This document shows, one piece after another, positions 15,789 to 23,648 of a DNA stretch of 32,335 nucleotides. Under the pieces are notes generated by a model. The model was given only the letters and a program-made list of their open reading frames with translations, made no database searches and was not told where the DNA came from. A program made the translations under genes and the position numbers. The DNA comes from JAZLDV01 sp045614925 (lineage in GTDB: Bacteria > Bacillota_I > Bacilli_A > Erysipelotrichales > Coprobacillaceae): positions 1 through 32,335 of the forward strand of contig JAZLDV010000036.1 of assembly GCA_045614925.1 (NCBI GenBank), written 5' to 3'. Within the stretch, counting starts at the first letter, position 1. Each line of letters starts with the position of its first letter.

Positions 15789-16790
15789 ATGGAAAATATT
15801 GAATTTTTAGCAGACGATTTCGAGTTCGTCGGGGATAAACAAGATATTAATAAAGATGTCGTATTACCTTCTAAGCCTTTCTTAAAAGATGTATGGGATC
15901 GTTTTAAAGCAAATAAAGGAGCTTTATTTGGTGCATGTGTTATTTTAATTATCTGTATTATGGCTGCTATTGGGCCAGGTATGGTTGATTATGCATTTGA
16001 TGCTGTTGATACAGCTCAGCAAAGTATGTCACCACGTATTCCTTTATTAGAAAATATAGGTATTTTTACTGGAGAAGGTGGAATTAGACAATATGCTGGT
16101 GATTTAGCAAATGTTTACCACTTCTTTGGAACTGACCAATTAGGTAGAGATTTATGGGTAAGGGTATGGGAAGGAACTCGTATTTCATTATTCGTAGCAG
16201 CAAGTGCTGTTGTTATTGATATCTTTATTGGTATGATTTATGGATTAATTAGTGGTTTCTTTGGTGGAATCGTTGATAATATTATGCAACGTATTCAAGA
16301 GATCATTAACTCTATTCCAACATTAGTTGTATTAACTTTATTATTATTAGTTATGAAACCATCTTTATATACAATCATTGTTGCATTAATGATTACAGGA
16401 TGGATTGGAATGGCTCGTATTACGAGAGCACAAGTTTTAAGAATTAAAGAACAAGAATTCATTCTTGCTTCTAAAACATTAGGTGCAAGTGATTTCTTTA
16501 TCTTATTTAAATCTATTTTACCAAATATTTTTGGTCAATTAATTACAATGTCAATGTTCTCTATTCCAAATGCGATTTTCTATGAAGCATTCTTAGCATT
16601 CGTAGGTTTAGGTATTCCTGCACCTTTAGCAAGTTTAGGAACATTAATCAATGACGGATTTAAAACAATCTTAATTACACCATATATGGTTATTATTCCA
16701 GTTATTGTATTAGCAGTATTAATGTTAAGCTTTAACTTAATGGCCGATGGTTTAAGAGATGCATTAGATCCAACTATGAAGGAGATGTAG
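15789..16790 (+). CDS. oppC: Oligopeptide ABC transporter permease OppC
   Basis: The 333-residue permease partners OppB. It has a cytoplasmic N-terminal tail of about 45 residues, the OppC N-terminal helix (RFKANKGALFGACVILIIC), an external loop ending in HFFGTDQLGRDLWVRV (the conserved F-G-T-D-x-x-G-R-D motif), and the five-helix core with EAA loop ASKTLGASDFFILFKSILPN. Spacing of 3 bases on both sides shows tight operon packing with oppB and oppD. Confidence 0.95.
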   Translation: MENIEFLADDFEFVGDKQDINKDVVLPSKPFLKDVWDRFKANKGALFGACVILIICIMAAIGPGMVDYAFDAVDTAQQSMSPRIPLLENIGIFTGEGGIRQYAGDLANVYHFFGTDQLGRDLWVRVWEGTRISLFVAASAVVIDIFIGMIYGLISGFFGGIVDNIMQRIQEIINSIPTLVVLTLLLLVMKPSLYTIIVALMITGWIGMARITRAQVLRIKEQEFILASKTLGASDFFILFKSILPNIFGQLITMSMFSIPNAIFYEAFLAFVGLGIPAPLASLGTLINDGFKTILITPYMVIIPVIVLAVLMLSFNLMADGLRDALDPTMKEM

Positions 16791-16793
16791 AAT

Positions 16794-17885
16794 ATGGCTG
16801 ATAGACAAAGAATTTTAAAAATCAGAGATCTTCATATTTCTTTTGCAACTGGATCTGGTAAAGTTAATGCAATCAGAGGTGTAGATTTTGATTTATACAA
16901 AGGGGAAACAATTGCTATCGTTGGGGAATCTGGTTCTGGTAAATCAGTAACAACAAAAGCAATTATGGGAATTTTAGCAGGAAATGGTCGTATCGACAAA
17001 GGAACTATTGAATATACATGGCAAGATGAAGACACAAAAGAATATCATACAAGAGATATTGTGACTATGGATAAAAACGAACTTCAAAGTGAAATTAGAG
17101 GTCGTAAAATTGCAATGGTATTCCAAGATCCTATGACTTCTTTAAATCCAACAATGACAATTGGGAAACAAATTATGGAACCAATGATGTATCATTATGG
17201 AAAAACAAAAGAAGAAGCGTATGCAAGAGCTGTAGAATTATTAAAAGAAGTAGGAATTACAGATGCAGAAAAACGTATGAAAAACTATCCACACCAATTA
17301 TCAGGTGGGATGAGACAAAGAATTGTTATTGCAATTGCATTATCATGTGATCCATATGTATTAATCTGTGACGAACCTACAACAGCATTAGACGTAACAA
17401 TTCAAGCAAAAATTCTTGAATTAATTAAAGAAATTCAAGTGAAAAAAGATATTTCAGTTATTTACATTACACATGACTTAGGTGTTGTTGCCAAAGTCGC
17501 TGATTATGTCAATGTAATGTATGCAGGTAAGATTGTAGAAAAAGGAACTATTGATGAAATTTTCTATGATCCAAGACATCCTTACACTTGGGGGTTATTA
17601 TCAGCAATGCCTGATTTAGATACTGATGATAGTGAATTATATACTATTCCAGGGACACCTCCAAACTTAGCACATGAAGTGAAAGGTGATGCATTTGCTC
17701 CAAGAAATCAATTTGCTTTAAATATTGATTTAAGAGTTGATCCACCTATGTTTAGAGTGCCAGGATCTTCTACTCATCATGTTGCATCATGGTTAATGCA
17801 TGAAAAAGCACCAAAAGTAGAAATGCCTGAATCACTTCAAAAACGTATTAAAAAGATGAAAGAGGAGGGTTTGAAAAATGAGTAA
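16794..17885 (+). CDS. oppD: Oligopeptide ABC transporter ATPase OppD
   Basis: The 363-residue cytoplasmic ATPase has Walker A GESGSGKS (44-51), a Q-loop (VFQDPMTSLNP), signature LSGGMRQR (from 169), Walker B VLICDEP with D193 and E194, and the switch His in ITHDLG. The C-terminal oligopeptide-transporter domain follows HPYTWGLL. In many OppD/DppD proteins this domain holds a Cys-rich G-C-x-F-x-x-R-C motif that can bind [4Fe-4S]. Here it is GDAFAPRN, with D299 and N305 in the Cys positions, so no such cluster is expected. Its end overlaps oppF by 8 bases. Confidence 0.95.
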   Translation: MADRQRILKIRDLHISFATGSGKVNAIRGVDFDLYKGETIAIVGESGSGKSVTTKAIMGILAGNGRIDKGTIEYTWQDEDTKEYHTRDIVTMDKNELQSEIRGRKIAMVFQDPMTSLNPTMTIGKQIMEPMMYHYGKTKEEAYARAVELLKEVGITDAEKRMKNYPHQLSGGMRQRIVIAIALSCDPYVLICDEPTTALDVTIQAKILELIKEIQVKKDISVIYITHDLGVVAKVADYVNVMYAGKIVEKGTIDEIFYDPRHPYTWGLLSAMPDLDTDDSELYTIPGTPPNLAHEVKGDAFAPRNQFALNIDLRVDPPMFRVPGSSTHHVASWLMHEKAPKVEMPESLQKRIKKMKEEGLKNE

Positions 17886-18822
17886 TAAACAGCCAATTCT
17901 TTCTGTAAGAAATTTAAAACAACATTTTAGAGTGAATCGTAAATTTACTGTTAAAGCTGTTGATGGTGTATCTTTTGATATTTATCCAGGTGAAACTTAT
18001 GGTTTAGTAGGTGAATCTGGTTCAGGGAAATCAACAACAGGTAGAAGTATTATTCGTTTATATAAACCAACTTCAGGATCTATTTTATTTAATGGTGAAG
18101 AAATTGGTGCAAAAATGAGTAATAAAGCAATTAAAGAATTAAGAACAAATATGCAAATGATCTTCCAAGATCCAATGGCATGTTTGAACCCAAGAAAAAA
18201 AGTATTAGATATCATTGCTGAAGGTTTAGATATCCATAATGATTATAAAACAACTGAAGAACGTAATGAAAAAGTTTATCAGATGTTAGAATTAGTTGGA
18301 TTATCTAGAGAACATGCATCACGTTATCCTCATCAGTTCTCTGGTGGGCAAAGACAAAGAATTGGGATTGCAAGAGCATTAATTATGAATCCTGATTTAG
18401 TTATTGCAGATGAAGCAATTTCAGCATTAGACGTATCTATTCAAGCTCAGGTTGTTAACTTAATGAAGAAAATTCAAAAAGAAACAAACGTAGCTTACTT
18501 GTTTATCGCCCATGATTTATCAATGGTAAAATATATAAGCGATAGAATTGGTGTGTTGCATCTTGGACATTTAGTGGAGACAGGAACTGCAGAGGAGATA
18601 TTTAGCAATCCTCTTCATCCCTATACTAAATCCTTACTTTCTGCAATTCCTCATCCAAACCCAAAAGTAGAAAAAACACGTACTTCATTATCTTACAGTT
18701 ATGAAACAAGTGGATTAGATTATACTAAGGGTGTACAACATAAGATTACTGATACACATTATGTATTAGCAACTGATGAAGAATTTGAACAATTTTTAGC
18801 ACACCAAAATGATGTTATATAG
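17878..18822 (+). CDS. oppF: Oligopeptide ABC transporter ATPase OppF
   Basis: The 314-residue second ATPase of the importer has Walker A GESGSGKS (45-52), Q-loop MIFQDPMACLNP, signature FSGGQRQR, Walker B VIADEAISALD, and switch FIAHDLSM. The D-E-A (instead of D-E-P) after Walker B leaves the catalytic Glu intact. The C-terminal part after HPYTKSLLSAIPHPNP is long, with an acidic end. ATG 17878 lies within the end of oppD, preceded by GAGGAGGG, so the two ATPases are translated in a coupled way. This is the last gene of the opp operon. Confidence 0.95.
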   Translation: MSNKQPILSVRNLKQHFRVNRKFTVKAVDGVSFDIYPGETYGLVGESGSGKSTTGRSIIRLYKPTSGSILFNGEEIGAKMSNKAIKELRTNMQMIFQDPMACLNPRKKVLDIIAEGLDIHNDYKTTEERNEKVYQMLELVGLSREHASRYPHQFSGGQRQRIGIARALIMNPDLVIADEAISALDVSIQAQVVNLMKKIQKETNVAYLFIAHDLSMVKYISDRIGVLHLGHLVETGTAEEIFSNPLHPYTKSLLSAIPHPNPKVEKTRTSLSYSYETSGLDYTKGVQHKITDTHYVLATDEEFEQFLAHQNDVI

Positions 18823-18878
18823 TGATTTTTCACTATACTCCCCAAGGAAGACCATAGTATATGGTCTTTTCTTGTTTT
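18819..18878 (+). terminator. Tandem hairpins ending the opp operon
   Basis: First hairpin ATAGTG-ATTTTT-CACTAT (18819-18836) overlaps the oppF stop codon. The second has a 9-bp stem AAGACCATA / TATGGTCTT (18848-18868) with a GTA loop and the tail TTCTTGTTTT. The second is the likely terminator. Confidence 0.85.
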
Positions 18879-18899
18879 AGTGTGAAGACATGATATAAT
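18872..18899 (+). promoter_or_regulatory. Extended -10 promoter of glpK
   Basis: TGATATAAT (18891-18899) is an extended -10 box with perfect TATAAT. TTGTTT (18872-18877) lies 16 bases upstream as a weak -35, inside the U-tail of the opp terminator. Confidence 0.72.
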
Positions 18900-18922
18900 A
18901 GAAATAAGCGAGGTGTATAATA

Positions 18923-20416
18923 ATGAATAAAAAATATGTTTTATCAATAGATCAAGGAACAACTAGTTCTAGAGCTATATTATTTGATCATGATTCTCAT
19001 ATCATTGCAGTTGCCCAAAAAGAATTTACACAATATTTTCCTCATTCAGGATGGGTAGAACATGATGCAAATGAAATCTGGTTAAGTGTTTTATCTGTTA
19101 TGTCTGAAGTTATGATAAAATCTGGTGTATCACCAAAAGAAATAGATAGTATTGGAATTACAAATCAAAGAGAAACTGCTGTTGTATGGAATAAAAATAC
19201 AGGATTACCTGTTTATCATGCAATAGTATGGCAATCTAGACAGACAAGTGAGATTTGTGATGAATTAAAAGCATTAGGATATGAAGATATTGTAAGAGAA
19301 AAGACAGGACTTAGAATTGATCCTTATTTTAGTGCGACAAAAATTAAATGGATTTTAGATAATGTAGAAGGTGCTAGACAATTAGCTGAAGATAATCAGT
19401 TATTATTTGGAACAATTGATACATGGATTGCATGGAAATTAAGTGGTGGAAGTGTTCATGTGACTGATTATTCAAATGCATCAAGAACCCTTTTATATAA
19501 TATTTATGATTTAAAATGGGATGAACAATTATTAGAAATGATGAATATTCCTAAATCTTTATTACCAGAAGTTAAAGATTCTTCATGTATTTATGGATAT
19601 ACTGCACCTTATCATTTCTTTAATGAACAAGTCCCAATTGCAGGAATTGCAGGGGATCAGCAATCAGCATTATTTGGACAGGCATGCTTTGAAGAAGGTA
19701 TGGTTAAAAATACATATGGAACAGGATGCTTTATGCTTATGAATACAGGAGAAGCAAAACGTAGTGATAATGGACTTTTAACAACTATTGCCTGGGGATT
19801 AGATGGTAAAGTATCTTATGCATTAGAAGGAAGTGTCTTTGTTGCTGGGAGTGCAGTACAGTGGTTAAGAGATGGTATTCATCTGATTGATACAGCATAT
19901 GAAACTGAAGAACTTGCAAGTAGTGTTAAAGATACAAATGGTGTTATTCTTGTTCCAGCATTTGTTGGATTAGGTGCTCCTTATTGGAATGATAAATGCA
20001 GAGGTGCAATGTTTGGGATTACAAGAGGAACTACAAAAGAACATCTTGTAAGAGCAACATTAGAATCTTTAGCATATCAAAGTAAAGATATTATTGATGC
20101 GATGGAAAAAGATAGTGGCATTGCATTAACAAAATTAAAAGTTGATGGTGGAGCTGTAAAGAATAATTTCTTAATGCAATTCCAAAGTGATATTTTAAAT
20201 GTTGATGTTGAAAGACCTGTTGTTAATGAAACAACTGCTTTAGGTGCAGCATATCTTGCAGGCTTAGCAACTGGATTTTGGAAAGATAAAGAAGATATTA
20301 TAAAACATTATGCAATTGATAGAACATTTAAGCCAAATATGGAAGAAGAATATAGATTAAAACTATATAAACAATGGCAAAAAGCAGTTCATGCCGCAAT
20401 TACATTTAGTGAATAG
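18923..20416 (+). CDS. glpK: Glycerol kinase
   Basis: The 497-residue FGGY-family kinase phosphorylates glycerol to sn-glycerol 3-phosphate in the cytoplasm. Landmarks: SIDQGTTSSRA (8-18) for ATP, GITNQRETAVVW (78-89) and the glycerol-contact W103, NTYGTGCFMLMNTGE, and FGGY signature VDGGAVKNNFLMQFQSD. H231 in APYHFFNEQ matches the His that HPr of the phosphotransferase system phosphorylates in Gram-positive GlpK (H232 in enterococci), so activity is probably linked to sugar supply. Full length. GCGAGGTG precedes ATG 18923. No glycerol facilitator or glycerol-3-phosphate oxidase/dehydrogenase is adjacent; a PAP2 phosphatase follows by 10 bases. Confidence 0.97.
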   Translation: MNKKYVLSIDQGTTSSRAILFDHDSHIIAVAQKEFTQYFPHSGWVEHDANEIWLSVLSVMSEVMIKSGVSPKEIDSIGITNQRETAVVWNKNTGLPVYHAIVWQSRQTSEICDELKALGYEDIVREKTGLRIDPYFSATKIKWILDNVEGARQLAEDNQLLFGTIDTWIAWKLSGGSVHVTDYSNASRTLLYNIYDLKWDEQLLEMMNIPKSLLPEVKDSSCIYGYTAPYHFFNEQVPIAGIAGDQQSALFGQACFEEGMVKNTYGTGCFMLMNTGEAKRSDNGLLTTIAWGLDGKVSYALEGSVFVAGSAVQWLRDGIHLIDTAYETEELASSVKDTNGVILVPAFVGLGAPYWNDKCRGAMFGITRGTTKEHLVRATLESLAYQSKDIIDAMEKDSGIALTKLKVDGGAVKNNFLMQFQSDILNVDVERPVVNETTALGAAYLAGLATGFWKDKEDIIKHYAIDRTFKPNMEEEYRLKLYKQWQKAVHAAITFSE

Positions 20417-20426
20417 AGGAATGAAT

Positions 20427-21299
20427 ATGATAGGAAATGAAATTGAAATATTAAAAATATTACAATCTTTTAGAACTGAATTTTTAAATACAGTATTTGA
20501 ATATGTGACTATGCTTGGTGAAGAAACATTAATGATTTTAGCACTTGCTATATTGTATTTTGCAGTGAATAAAAAATTTGCACAAAAGGTATTTTATGTT
20601 GTTGTGACATCTATGAGTGTAAATGGTATTGTTAAAAGCATAGCAAAAGTACCTAGACCTTTTTCTACAGGTGAAATTACATGTGTAAGAAAGTCAACTG
20701 CAACAGGATATTCTTTTCCTAGCGGACATACACAGACATTTTCTACATCTATTATGGCATTAGGTTATGCATTTAAGAAGGTATGGTTTTATATTATTTC
20801 TATTCTATTAATTGCTTTAGTTGCATTTTCTAGAATGTATTTAGGAGCACATTATTTAAGTGATGTTGTTGTAGGAGCTACGTTAGGAATATTTTTAGCA
20901 ATCAGTTTAAGTCAGTTACATGATAAATTTAAAGATAAAAGAAAATTATATCTTATTACAATTGCCTTATTAACTCCTTTTGCAATTTACTTTGTGATTG
21001 ATGGAGATGTGCAATCTAAAGGATTTTATAAGACATATGGTATGCTGATTGGTTTATTGGTATCTGATTTATTTGAAGGACGATTTGCACCATTACAATA
21101 CAATGTATCATGGTTTAAAAAAATTATAAGAATTGTTTTAGCAATTGGATTGGCATTTATGATGAAGGAAGCAATTAAAGCATTAGATGTTTTTGATAAT
21201 ATTAGAATCTCATTAATATTAAATGCGATTAGATATTTCTTTGTTGTATTTGTACCTTTTGGATTATTCCCTCTTGTTATAAAGAAAATAAAATTATAA
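20427..21299 (+). CDS. PAP2-family membrane phosphatase
   Basis: The 290-residue membrane protein carries the three PAP2 motifs: K70-x6-R77-P78 (KSIAKVPRP), PSGH (98-101) and S135-R136-x5-H142-x3-D146 (SRMYLGAHYLSD). About seven or eight hydrophobic helices surround them, with three after the catalytic core. The family removes phosphate from lipid phosphates such as phosphatidate, phosphatidylglycerol phosphate or undecaprenyl pyrophosphate; the substrate is not determined here. ATG 20427 is used because AGAGGA (20414-20419) is 7 bases upstream; ATG 20391 would overlap glpK and lacks a ribosome site. The operon link to glpK suggests, but does not prove, a role in glycerolipid turnover. Confidence 0.9.
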   Translation: MIGNEIEILKILQSFRTEFLNTVFEYVTMLGEETLMILALAILYFAVNKKFAQKVFYVVVTSMSVNGIVKSIAKVPRPFSTGEITCVRKSTATGYSFPSGHTQTFSTSIMALGYAFKKVWFYIISILLIALVAFSRMYLGAHYLSDVVVGATLGIFLAISLSQLHDKFKDKRKLYLITIALLTPFAIYFVIDGDVQSKGFYKTYGMLIGLLVSDLFEGRFAPLQYNVSWFKKIIRIVLAIGLAFMMKEAIKALDVFDNIRISLILNAIRYFFVVFVPFGLFPLVIKKIKL

Positions 21300-21300
21300 G

Positions 21301-21329
21301 AAGATTTCTCTTATGAGAAATCTTTTTTT
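21301..21329 (+). terminator. Terminator of the glpK-PAP2 operon
   Basis: Perfect stem AAGATTTCTC / GAGAAATCTT with a TTAT loop and a T-run to 21329. The following 21330-21440 is AT-rich with no recognised gene. Confidence 0.93.
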
Positions 21330-21440
21330 GTCCTTAATGTTTCAAAACAAGCTTATAAAAATAAAGTATAATAATGAAAAAAATGAAGGGATTATATTGA
21401 ATAAAATGGCGATGATATGAAGAAAAATGTCGATAAACAA

Positions 21441-21468
21441 TTCAATTATAACTATTTTGTGGTATAAT
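21441..21468 (+). promoter_or_regulatory. Promoter of the Sel1/cell-wall-repeat protein gene
   Basis: TATAAT (21463-21468) with TTCAAT (21441-21446) 16 bases upstream and a TG at 21459-21460, close to an extended -10. It lies downstream of the ATG at 21427, which supports the later start at 21517. Confidence 0.6.
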
Positions 21469-21516
21469 AAAGAAAGAGAAATTTGTATAAAAAATAATGT
21501 AAAAAAGGGGATAAGT

Positions 21517-23517
21517 ATGGATATTGATGATTTAGTGAAAAGAGTAAGGGATAATGATATTGAAGCTATGTTAAAACTTCATGAAATACTTTGTAACGAA
21601 AATGCGACTTATAAAGATATGCAGGATAATTATGTTTTAGTGAAAAGAGCTGCTGAATTAGATCCGCATAATCATGCTGTCTTAAAACGTTTAGGTGATT
21701 GTTATTTTTATGGATATGGGGTAGAACAAAGTATAAAAATTGCTATTAAATATTATGAAGATGCTTCTATGCAAGGTTCAGTGGATGCAAGTTATCTTTT
21801 AGCAACTTTATATTATCAGGACTCTGTAGTTAAAAAAGATCTAAACAACGCACTATTGTATTTTAAAAAAGCGGCTGAACAAGGAAGTGAAGAGGCTTTA
21901 AAATATGTAGAAGAATTAAGTGTTAACAACAATGAAGATACAAAAGAAGATCAAACTTCAGATCATCAAAAAAACGATGATGATGAGGATGATGAAAAAA
22001 AATCGTCACATAGTTTTATTAAAATTATGACTTCTATTGTATTAATTGCTGTGTGTTTATATTTTGCTGTTCCAGTTATTCAGACATATATTACTGATTA
22101 TATGATTAGTAAAAACGTTGTTTTATATAAAGGAACATTAGTAGGGTTTGTTAATAAAGATAATGAATCAAGATTCCTTTTAGCAAATTTAGATGAAGAC
22201 AATATTCCAGAATTGTTTGTTGCTACATCTAATAGAGAAGGATGTCCTGTATTTGTTTATACAGTAAAGGATAAAAAAGTAGTTGAATTAATTTCTACTG
22301 GTAAATATGGAAAAATTGATGTTGCACACAACAACAATATGTTAAGATCTAAAACTTATAGTTCTGATAAAGACAATGTCAATGAGAGTACACAGGTAGG
22401 TTCAACAATTTTTATTTCATACAATAATGATTCTATTCATTCATATGATTTTAAATATGATAATGAAAATAAAGAATATTATGTAAATGATAAACGTAAT
22501 TCTCAAGATAATTTCTTTAATGAGTTATCAAGATATGATAACTATGACTTTTCTGAGATTTCTTATTCAGATATGAAAAACATTAATTCATCTGTCTTAG
22601 AAAATCTAAAAAAAGATTATAAGAATTATTTATTTTTAGAGGATGAAGAAAAAGTAAATAAAACTGGATGGGATGAAAAAGTTTATAAACATTATTTCTA
22701 CTATATTGAAGGTAATGCTTTGAAAGGATTGCATTTAATAGAGAATGATAGATATTATTTCAATGAATTGGGAATTATGGAGACTGGTTTTCAAAAAGCA
22801 GATAATAACACTTATTATTTTGATGAAAGTGGAAAATCTGTAACAGGTATGCAGACAATTGATGAAAAGACTTATTTCTTTAGTGAAGAAGGAAAAATGT
22901 TTATTGATGCCTGGAATGAAAAATATTATTTTGATGAAAATGGAGAAATGGCAATCGGTGTCAAATCAATTAAAGATAAAACATATTACTTCGATGAAAA
23001 TGGAGTGATGCAGAGTGATTTTATGGAAACTATCGATGATAAAACATATTATTTTTCAAGTGAAGGTCCTGCATTAACTGGAAGAAATGAAATCGAAGGA
23101 GAATGGTATTATTTTGATAGTGAAGGTGTCATGCAAACAGGAATGATAAGTGATCAGGGTGTGACTTATTACTACTTAGAAGACATTGGAACAATGATGA
23201 AGAACTATTGGTTTGATAAGAATCAAAATGAAACATATTATTTTGATGAAGAAGGTGTCATGGTAACTAATGGTTTTCATGAAATAAAAGGGAATAATTA
23301 TTATTTTGAAGGAACTGGAGCTATCTTAAAGAACGAAAAACGCACGATTGACAACAAAACTTATATTTTTGATGGTCGTGGAGTTATGCAGACTGGATGG
23401 ACAACATTTAAAGGCGATAAGTATTATTTAGATTCAGAAGGTGTTGTATTAACAGGAATTCGAAATATTGGAGGAAGAGTTTATAACTTGGGAAACGATG
23501 GCGTATTAAAAAAATAA
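21517..23517 (+). CDS. Membrane-spanning protein with cytoplasmic Sel1-like repeats and external cell-wall-binding repeats
   Basis: The 666-residue protein has no signal peptide. Residues ~45-130 are Sel1/TPR-like helical repeats (RLGDCYFYGYGVEQSIKIAI, then LATLYYQD..ALLYFKKAAEQGS). A very acidic linker (137-163) leads to one transmembrane helix at about 166-188. The outside part begins with a domain containing NLDEDNIPELFV (224-235), a D-x-D-x-N Ca-binding-like loop. Residues ~390-666 are about 14 aromatic repeats of the choline/glucan-binding type (YYFDENGVMQSD, YYFDSEGVMQTGM, YIFDGRGVMQTGW). ATG 21517 is chosen because AAAGGGG (21504-21510) is 6 bases before it and a promoter lies upstream at 21441-21468; ATG 21427 has no ribosome site. 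It likely connects cytoplasmic protein contacts with the wall or an external polysaccharide; its function is unknown. Confidence 0.85.
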   Translation: MDIDDLVKRVRDNDIEAMLKLHEILCNENATYKDMQDNYVLVKRAAELDPHNHAVLKRLGDCYFYGYGVEQSIKIAIKYYEDASMQGSVDASYLLATLYYQDSVVKKDLNNALLYFKKAAEQGSEEALKYVEELSVNNNEDTKEDQTSDHQKNDDDEDDEKKSSHSFIKIMTSIVLIAVCLYFAVPVIQTYITDYMISKNVVLYKGTLVGFVNKDNESRFLLANLDEDNIPELFVATSNREGCPVFVYTVKDKKVVELISTGKYGKIDVAHNNNMLRSKTYSSDKDNVNESTQVGSTIFISYNNDSIHSYDFKYDNENKEYYVNDKRNSQDNFFNELSRYDNYDFSEISYSDMKNINSSVLENLKKDYKNYLFLEDEEKVNKTGWDEKVYKHYFYYIEGNALKGLHLIENDRYYFNELGIMETGFQKADNNTYYFDESGKSVTGMQTIDEKTYFFSEEGKMFIDAWNEKYYFDENGEMAIGVKSIKDKTYYFDENGVMQSDFMETIDDKTYYFSSEGPALTGRNEIEGEWYYFDSEGVMQTGMISDQGVTYYYLEDIGTMMKNYWFDKNQNETYYFDEEGVMVTNGFHEIKGNNYYFEGTGAILKNEKRTIDNKTYIFDGRGVMQTGWTTFKGDKYYLDSEGVVLTGIRNIGGRVYNLGNDGVLKK

Positions 23518-23539
23518 AAGTTATATAAAATATTTGTTA

Positions 23540-23567
23540 AAGAGAGTGGTTTACCACTCTTTTTTTT
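23540..23567 (+). terminator. Terminator after the cell-wall-repeat protein gene
   Basis: Stem AGAGTGG / CCACTCT (23543-23560), extendable with weaker pairs, with a TTTA loop and followed by seven T residues. Confidence 0.92.
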
Positions 23568-23584
23568 ACAAAAGTATATAAAGT

Positions 23585-23613
23585 TTGATTTTAGAAAATG
23601 TAAGCGCTATAAT
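23585..23613 (+). promoter_or_regulatory. Promoter of the giant GH20 gene
   Basis: TTGATT (-35, 23585-23590, 4/6) and a perfect TATAAT (-10, 23608-23613) with the ideal 17-base spacer, about 35 bases before the start codon. Confidence 0.8.
23599..23612 (+). promoter_or_regulatory. Catabolite-responsive element (cre, CcpA site) overlapping the -10 box
   Basis: TGTAAGCGCTATAA matches the cre consensus TGWAANCGNTNWCA at all but one position (A for C at position 13). It covers most of the -10 box, so bound CcpA would block RNA polymerase and repress the gene when preferred sugars are present. The match is seen directly; CcpA control is inferred. Confidence 0.68.
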
Positions 23614-23648
23614 TATAGTGGATTTTAAATATAAAGAGGAGGGAAAGT

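Noticed and set aside
18901..18922. cre-like AAGCG near the glpK ribosome site
   Set aside because: Only the AAGCG core matches; the rest does not fit the cre consensus.
21367..21372. Second TATAAT upstream of the Sel1-repeat gene
   Set aside because: No reasonable -35 box at 16-18 bases; AT-rich DNA yields such boxes by chance.
21417..21467. Possible 16-codon peptide gene upstream of the Sel1-repeat gene
   Set aside because: No ribosome site and its stop lies in the TATAAT promoter box, so it is probably chance.
21427..21516. Upstream ATG adding 30 residues to the Sel1/cell-wall-repeat protein
   Set aside because: No ribosome site before it, the added residues look random, and a promoter lies inside this stretch; ATG 21517 has a good AAAGGGG site.
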